Assembly (NCBI GenBank): GCA_015064195.1
Contig: SVSO01000111.1
Span: 1 to 9,113, forward strand
Direction of reading: 5' to 3'
Source of the DNA: Oscillospiraceae bacterium
Lineage (GTDB): Bacteria; Bacillota_A; Clostridia; Oscillospirales; CAG-272
Length of the DNA stretch: 9,113 nucleotides
Position numbers and translations under genes: made by a program. How positions within the stretch are numbered: the stretch's first letter is position 1; every line of letters starts with the position of its first letter. Shown here one piece after another: positions 6,223-9,113 of the stretch. The notes beneath the pieces are model-generated. The model had not been told where the DNA came from and ran no database searches. It saw only the letters and a list, made by a program, of their open reading frames with translations.

Positions 6223-7038
6223 ATGCTGCCAAGCCGTTATGAGGAATATCCGGGCTTCCGGGATCAGCAGCCCTTCCGCTTTGAGGCGGATATTCGCCGC
6301 ACCTATTTTCAATTCAGCAATAAAGCCAACTGGCACGAAAACTTCGAGCTGCAGCTCTGCACATCCGGCGCAGGCACTGTGCTGCTTGACGGCAGACAGC
6401 TGGTATTTTCCGCCGGGGATGTGATCGCCGTCGCTCCCAATGTGATCCATCACACCGGATCGGACGGCGAGATGGTCTACGACTGCCTCATCTTCGACTG
6501 CGAATTCTGCCGGCGTTCCGGTATCGATCCCGCTGTGCTCCGATTCCGGGAGCGCATTGACAGCGAGGTATTACGCGCACTGTTTTGCGAGATCTCCCGC
6601 ATTTATTTCGATGAGGAGGATGAATGCCGCACTGCCGAGCTTCAGCGGCTGGCACTCTGTCTGCTCATCGAGCTTCGCCGGCATTTCACCGAGGACAACG
6701 CGCCGCCGGAATCCGATGCTCTGCCCGGTGTCCGCGAAGCCATCCGCTTCATCCGGCAGAATTTCGAACAGCATCTGACGCTGGACGATATCGCCGGACA
6801 TCTGTACATCAACAAATTCGTGCTCATGCGGCAGTTCAAGAAAGCGACCGGACAAACGGTGGGCGATTATCTCACCGCCTGCCGCTGTCAGAATGCCATG
6901 CGCCTGCTGGAAGGCGGCTTATCCGTCTCCGAGACCGCGCTCCAATGCGGATTCACGAATTTCTCTTATTTTTCAAAAACCTTCAAGCGGATGACCGGCT
7001 GTCTGCCGTCTGTGTATGCACGAAAAAACACGCCTTGA
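6223..7038 (+). CDS. AraC family transcriptional regulator (AraC2)
   Basis: This 271-residue regulator has an N-terminal cupin-like sensor: NWHENFELQLCTSGAG (36-51), LLDGRQLVFSAGDVIAVAP (54-72) and HH at 76-77. Its C-terminal AraC DNA-binding domain covers about 170-267. The first helix-turn-helix is around 186-207 (LTLDDIAGHLYINKFVLMRQF) and the second around 234-256 (SVSETALQCGFTNFSYFSKTF), followed by MTGCLPSVYARK. ATG 6223 follows GGAGGAG (6210-6216) at 6 nt; a nearby in-frame TTG at 6208 is unlikely. It is more distant from AraC1/AraC3, which resemble each other. It is divergent from the YgjV-propeller operon and is its probable regulator. Its stop codon lies in the loop of a terminator hairpin, so the last codons also encode the left stem. 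Confidence 0.93.
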   Translation: MLPSRYEEYPGFRDQQPFRFEADIRRTYFQFSNKANWHENFELQLCTSGAGTVLLDGRQLVFSAGDVIAVAPNVIHHTGSDGEMVYDCLIFDCEFCRRSGIDPAVLRFRERIDSEVLRALFCEISRIYFDEEDECRTAELQRLALCLLIELRRHFTEDNAPPESDALPGVREAIRFIRQNFEQHLTLDDIAGHLYINKFVLMRQFKKATGQTVGDYLTACRCQNAMRLLEGGLSVSETALQCGFTNFSYFSKTFKRMTGCLPSVYARKNTP

Positions 7039-7050
7039 GGCGTGTTTTTT
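7023..7050. terminator. Terminator hairpin, first copy, containing the AraC2 stop codon
   Basis: The 12-bp perfect stem AAAAAACACGCC (7023-7034)/GGCGTGTTTTTT (7039-7050) closes a 4-nt loop TTGA that contains the AraC2 stop TGA (7036-7038). T runs exist in both directions, so it should work for both converging genes. Confidence 0.85.
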
Positions 7051-7085
7051 CGGTTAAACACGCCTTGAGGCGTGTTTTTTCGGTT
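7026..7085. repeat. Perfect 30-bp tandem direct repeat carrying a terminator
   Basis: Bases 7026-7055 and 7056-7085 are identical. Each unit starts AAACACGCCTTGAGG and ends TTTTTTCGGTT. The unit spans the hairpin plus the flank leading into the SBP2 stop, which points to a local tandem duplication at the convergent gene junction. Confidence 0.92.
7056..7080. terminator. Terminator hairpin, second tandem copy
   Basis: The stem AAACACGCC (7056-7064)/GGCGTGTTT (7069-7077) has loop TTGA and a TTT tail (7078-7080). It is the second copy of the preceding hairpin and ends 4 nt from the stop codon of SBP2. Confidence 0.82.
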
Positions 7086-8562
7086 ACTGATTCATCATTT
7101 CCAGCGATTTCTTCATTTCTTCCGTTACCTGCGACTCGATCTTTGCCCACATGGAGGCGAAGTTGGTGTTGTTCTTGTAGCCCAGGTTGTAGAATTCGCT
7201 GTGAATGCTGCCCCAGTTGTACATCTGGGCCATATCCCACGTTTTGTTCGCCAGCACGATCTCCAGCATTTCTGCGGAATCGTCATCGCGCAGGGACTTA
7301 TAGCGGACGGTGGTGTCGATGAACTCCGCTGTCACATACTGCTGTGAGTAATAGCCCAGCGCATCCAGCACATGGCCGGTCATATCGAGGCGGTTGTTGG
7401 TGGTGGGCACGCAGAGCATGGTCGCCCACGACAGGCTGATGGGGGTATGATAGCACGCCTGCTCCTCGTCAAACTTGGGATTGGGCAGAATGCCGTAGTC
7501 CGCATCCATGGCGCGCAGCTCGAAGGAGATGAGCAGCTGATTCCAGTTGAACAGGATCTGATTGTTCTTGAACATGGGCAGGTGCATCTCGTAGTAGGGG
7601 TTGGTGTACTGGCTGTTGTATTTGTTCGCAACGCTGTTGATCTTTATATCATTAAGGAAGGGGACGATCTTCTCCACCACGCTGATCGTGCGCTCGGAAT
7701 TGAGCACCAGCTCGATCTCGCCCTTGCTGTTTTTCTTCGCATAATTGCCGCCGCTGGAGATGAGGCCTTCATAAAGCAGACCGCCCTGCAATGCGGTGCC
7801 GTACATATCGCTCTGGTCCATTTTGTTGTCGCCGTTGAGATCGCGGGCTACCATGGTGCTGTATTCAAACACCTTGTCCCACGTCCATGTGCCGGCCCGC
7901 ACCATATCGTACATATTGTCAAAGCTGTTCGCCTCGGCAATATCCTTGTTGTAGAAGAAATGGATGGGTGCGAAAGTGCTGTACAGGCTGATGTTGCCGG
8001 TGAGGGTATTCAGCGCACCGTTATAGGTGAAAGCCTCCACCTCGTTCTGATCCCACCACGATGCCTCGGTGTTGAGGGTGGAGATGGTATTCAGGTCGAT
8101 GACCAGCCCCTGTTCGGTGATGATATTGTCAACATTCCCGCCGAAGATAAAGCCCGCATCCACGGATGCATCGCCTGCCATGACCAGCTTGCGGAATTCC
8201 ACATTGTTCTGGTCGCGCTTCATGCCGTCCACCGGATAGGTTTCCAGCTTGATGTTCAGGAGCTCCTCCACCTTGATGTTGCGCGCATACTGCGCATCGT
8301 TGATCGGCTCACCGTTCTCCTCTTCGGCGTAAATGTCACTGAAGGTGGCCGCCTGCCAGAAGTATTCGGTGGTGTCGTAGTCCAGAATGGTAAAGGTTTC
8401 GCCGCCGTAATCAACGCCGGGATTCTTATATTCGCCGGCTTCTTCCACGGGTGCAGTCGTATCGTCGGCTGTGCCGGATGTTTCGGACGGCTCACCGGGC
8501 GTTCCGCAGGCTGCAAGCAGGATCGCCGTCAGCAAAATAAGGGCGAGAGTGCGTTTTTTCAT
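7084..8562 (-). CDS. Extracellular solute-binding lipoprotein (SBP2)
   Basis: This 492-residue lipoprotein is paralogous to SBP1. The signal peptide MKKRTLALILLTAILLAACG has a lipobox ending at Cys19, followed by a Pro/Glu/Thr-rich linker to about residue 45. Start 8562 follows GTGAGG (8571-8576) at 8 nt; an upstream in-frame start at 8625 lies in the promoter -35 box. Residues 41-250 align with SBP1 without a gap, 122 of 210 identical by hand count. The EF-hand-like loop DLNGDNKMDQSD is at 241-252. The most conserved late block is around NNRLDMTGHVLDALGYY, while the last 60 residues differ more, as does the segment after the calcium loop, so ligand preference may differ from SBP1. It is divergent from AraC3, with no permease gene nearby. 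Confidence 0.9.
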   Translation of the reverse strand: MKKRTLALILLTAILLAACGTPGEPSETSGTADDTTAPVEEAGEYKNPGVDYGGETFTILDYDTTEYFWQAATFSDIYAEEENGEPINDAQYARNIKVEELLNIKLETYPVDGMKRDQNNVEFRKLVMAGDASVDAGFIFGGNVDNIITEQGLVIDLNTISTLNTEASWWDQNEVEAFTYNGALNTLTGNISLYSTFAPIHFFYNKDIAEANSFDNMYDMVRAGTWTWDKVFEYSTMVARDLNGDNKMDQSDMYGTALQGGLLYEGLISSGGNYAKKNSKGEIELVLNSERTISVVEKIVPFLNDIKINSVANKYNSQYTNPYYEMHLPMFKNNQILFNWNQLLISFELRAMDADYGILPNPKFDEEQACYHTPISLSWATMLCVPTTNNRLDMTGHVLDALGYYSQQYVTAEFIDTTVRYKSLRDDDSAEMLEIVLANKTWDMAQMYNWGSIHSEFYNLGYKNNTNFASMWAKIESQVTEEMKKSLEMMNQ

Positions 8563-8596
8563 GGATAATACCTCACTTTTTTGATTGGATGTATTC

Positions 8597-8625
8597 ATTA
8601 TACCGCATCTTCTGCTTTTTTTCAA
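8597..8625 (-). promoter_or_regulatory. Promoter of SBP2
   Basis: Read on the minus strand, the boxes are TTGAAA (8625-8620), a 17-nt spacer and TATAAT (8602-8597). The expected start is near 8590, giving a leader of about 28 nt. The conserved intergenic element begins 9 bp upstream, exactly as for SBP1. Confidence 0.8.
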
Positions 8626-8634
8626 GCGCGTGAA

Positions 8635-8671
8635 GAATCATGTTTATAGTCGAAACGGCTCAAAAATTCCG
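8635..8671. promoter_or_regulatory. Candidate AraC-type operator, copy 2
   Basis: This is the counterpart of 3439-3474. The shared blocks GAATCA, GTT, ATA, AAACGG and TCAA occur in the same order with one extra base. It sits between the promoters of SBP2 and AraC3 and could govern both. Confidence 0.55.
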
Positions 8672-8674
8672 TTC

Positions 8675-8696
8675 ATCACGCTTGACAAATCGTGAT
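8675..8696. promoter_or_regulatory. Inverted repeat around the AraC3 -35 box
   Basis: ATCACG (8675-8680) and CGTGAT (8691-8696) are perfect inverted arms separated by 10 bp, with the -35 TTGACA of AraC3 between them. A bound protein here would block the AraC3 promoter, so autoregulation is possible. No equivalent arms surround the AraC1 -35 box. Confidence 0.35.
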
Positions 8697-8710
8697 TTCT
8701 GTGTTATAAT
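8682..8710 (+). promoter_or_regulatory. Promoter of AraC3
   Basis: The boxes are full consensus: TTGACA (8682-8687), a 17-nt spacer and TATAAT (8705-8710), with an extended -10 TG at 8702-8703. The expected start is near 8717. Confidence 0.85.
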
Positions 8711-8740
8711 TAAAAAAATCACACAACCGGGAGGCAGCGG

Positions 8741-9113
8741 ATGGAAGACAAATTCCTGCGGGTATCGGATTCCTTTGAGATCGGTTATATGGCAGATTCG
8801 ATCGGCAACCACAAGCAGTATATGCACATTCATTCGGTAGATGAGCTGGTCATCGTCGGCACCGGCTGCTCCACCATCATCACAAGCGACAAAATCTACA
8901 AGGCGCAGGGCGCGTATGCCATCTTCTATCCCGCCGGTCAGATGCATCAGCAGCTCAACTCCCGCTCCCAGATCTATCTGCGCCACTGCATCCGATACGA
9001 CCGCGCGCTGACGGATTCCCTGCCGCCGGACATTGTGCCGCGCTCCTTCTTCGTTCTGCCGCTGGATGAGCGGGAGCTGGCAAAGCTTCGCCCCTATCTT
9101 GAGCTGATGATCG
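8741..9113 (+). CDS. AraC family regulator N-terminal part (AraC3), 3'-truncated by window edge
   Basis: The first 124 residues of a regulator are visible; the frame is still open at the right edge. ATG 8741 follows GGGAGG (8729-8734) at 6 nt. The visible part is a cupin-like sensor clearly related to AraC1: HIHSVDELVIV (29-39) parallels HTHPLDELVIV, IFYPAGQMHQQ (61-71) parallels IFYPTGQEHQQ, and VPRSFFVLPL (99-108) parallels IPRSFFVLPL. The AraC DNA-binding domain is expected beyond the edge but cannot be seen, so the family call rests on the paralogue. It is divergent from SBP2 and its likely regulator, the second copy of the SBP/AraC cassette. Confidence 0.82.
   Translation, partial: MEDKFLRVSDSFEIGYMADSIGNHKQYMHIHSVDELVIVGTGCSTIITSDKIYKAQGAYAIFYPAGQMHQQLNSRSQIYLRHCIRYDRALTDSLPPDIVPRSFFVLPLDERELAKLRPYLELMI

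Noticed and set aside
6624..7322. 232-codon plus-strand frame crossing the AraC2/SBP2 junction
   Set aside because: It runs out of frame through AraC2, both terminators and the 3' end of SBP2, with no start signal or family resemblance.
7372..8568. Long open frame (398 codons) on the plus strand antisense to SBP2
   Set aside because: It is a shadow of SBP2. The opposite frame has a lipoprotein signal, ribosome binding site, promoter and a paralogue, while this frame has no plausible start site and no recognisable protein.

Overview
The window looks like a chromosomal carbohydrate-utilisation and regulation region from a Gram-positive Clostridia-like bacterium, plausibly a gut Oscillospiraceae relative. 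This is inferred from three things: strong AGGAGG-type ribosome binding sites with 6-8 nt spacers, sigma-A-type promoters with TATAAT boxes, and lipoprotein-anchored solute-binding proteins with short lipobox signal peptides. The protein families present (DUF4965/glutaminase-A-like, xylose-isomerase-like TIM barrel, YgjV, AraC with cupin-like sensor) fit this. No rRNA, tRNA, CRISPR array, IS element or phage gene was seen. There is no gene-free stretch longer than about 180 bases.

Layout. Bases 1-1005 are the 3' part of a DUF4965/DUF1793 (glutaminase A-like) gene, read rightward and open at the left edge. A hairpin that also holds the promoter of the next gene separates it from a sugar isomerase/epimerase (1116-1850, +). 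From 1894 to the right edge the DNA is organised as three successive divergent regulator/target units. Unit 1 is solute-binding lipoprotein SBP1 (1894-3369, -) with AraC1 (3547-4347, +). Unit 2 is a two-gene operon of a YgjV-type membrane protein and a predicted beta-propeller glycosidase-like protein (6080 down to 4390, -) with AraC2 (6223-7038, +). Unit 3 is SBP2 (7084-8562, -) with AraC3 (8741 to the edge, +). A strong inverted repeat, probably a bidirectional terminator, sits at each convergent junction (1865-1888, 4355-4382, 7023-7080).

Units 1 and 3 are paralogous. The two SBPs align without a gap over residues 41-250, with 122 of 210 identical by hand count, and AraC1 and AraC3 share their N-terminal sensor. 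A 36-37 bp sequence between the divergent genes is conserved and lies exactly 9 bp upstream of the SBP -35 box in both units, so it is the best candidate AraC operator. Seven promoters could be read by eye, all with a 17-nt spacer. Unit 2 has two near-consensus promoters that face each other with only 3 bp between their -10 boxes.

Likely biology (inference): each AraC senses a sugar-like ligand and controls its divergent neighbour. The SBPs capture an oligosaccharide outside the cell, and the cytosolic propeller protein, the isomerase and the DUF4965 protein act on the products. No ABC permease or ATPase gene is present, so the SBPs either use transporters encoded elsewhere or act as surface receptors.
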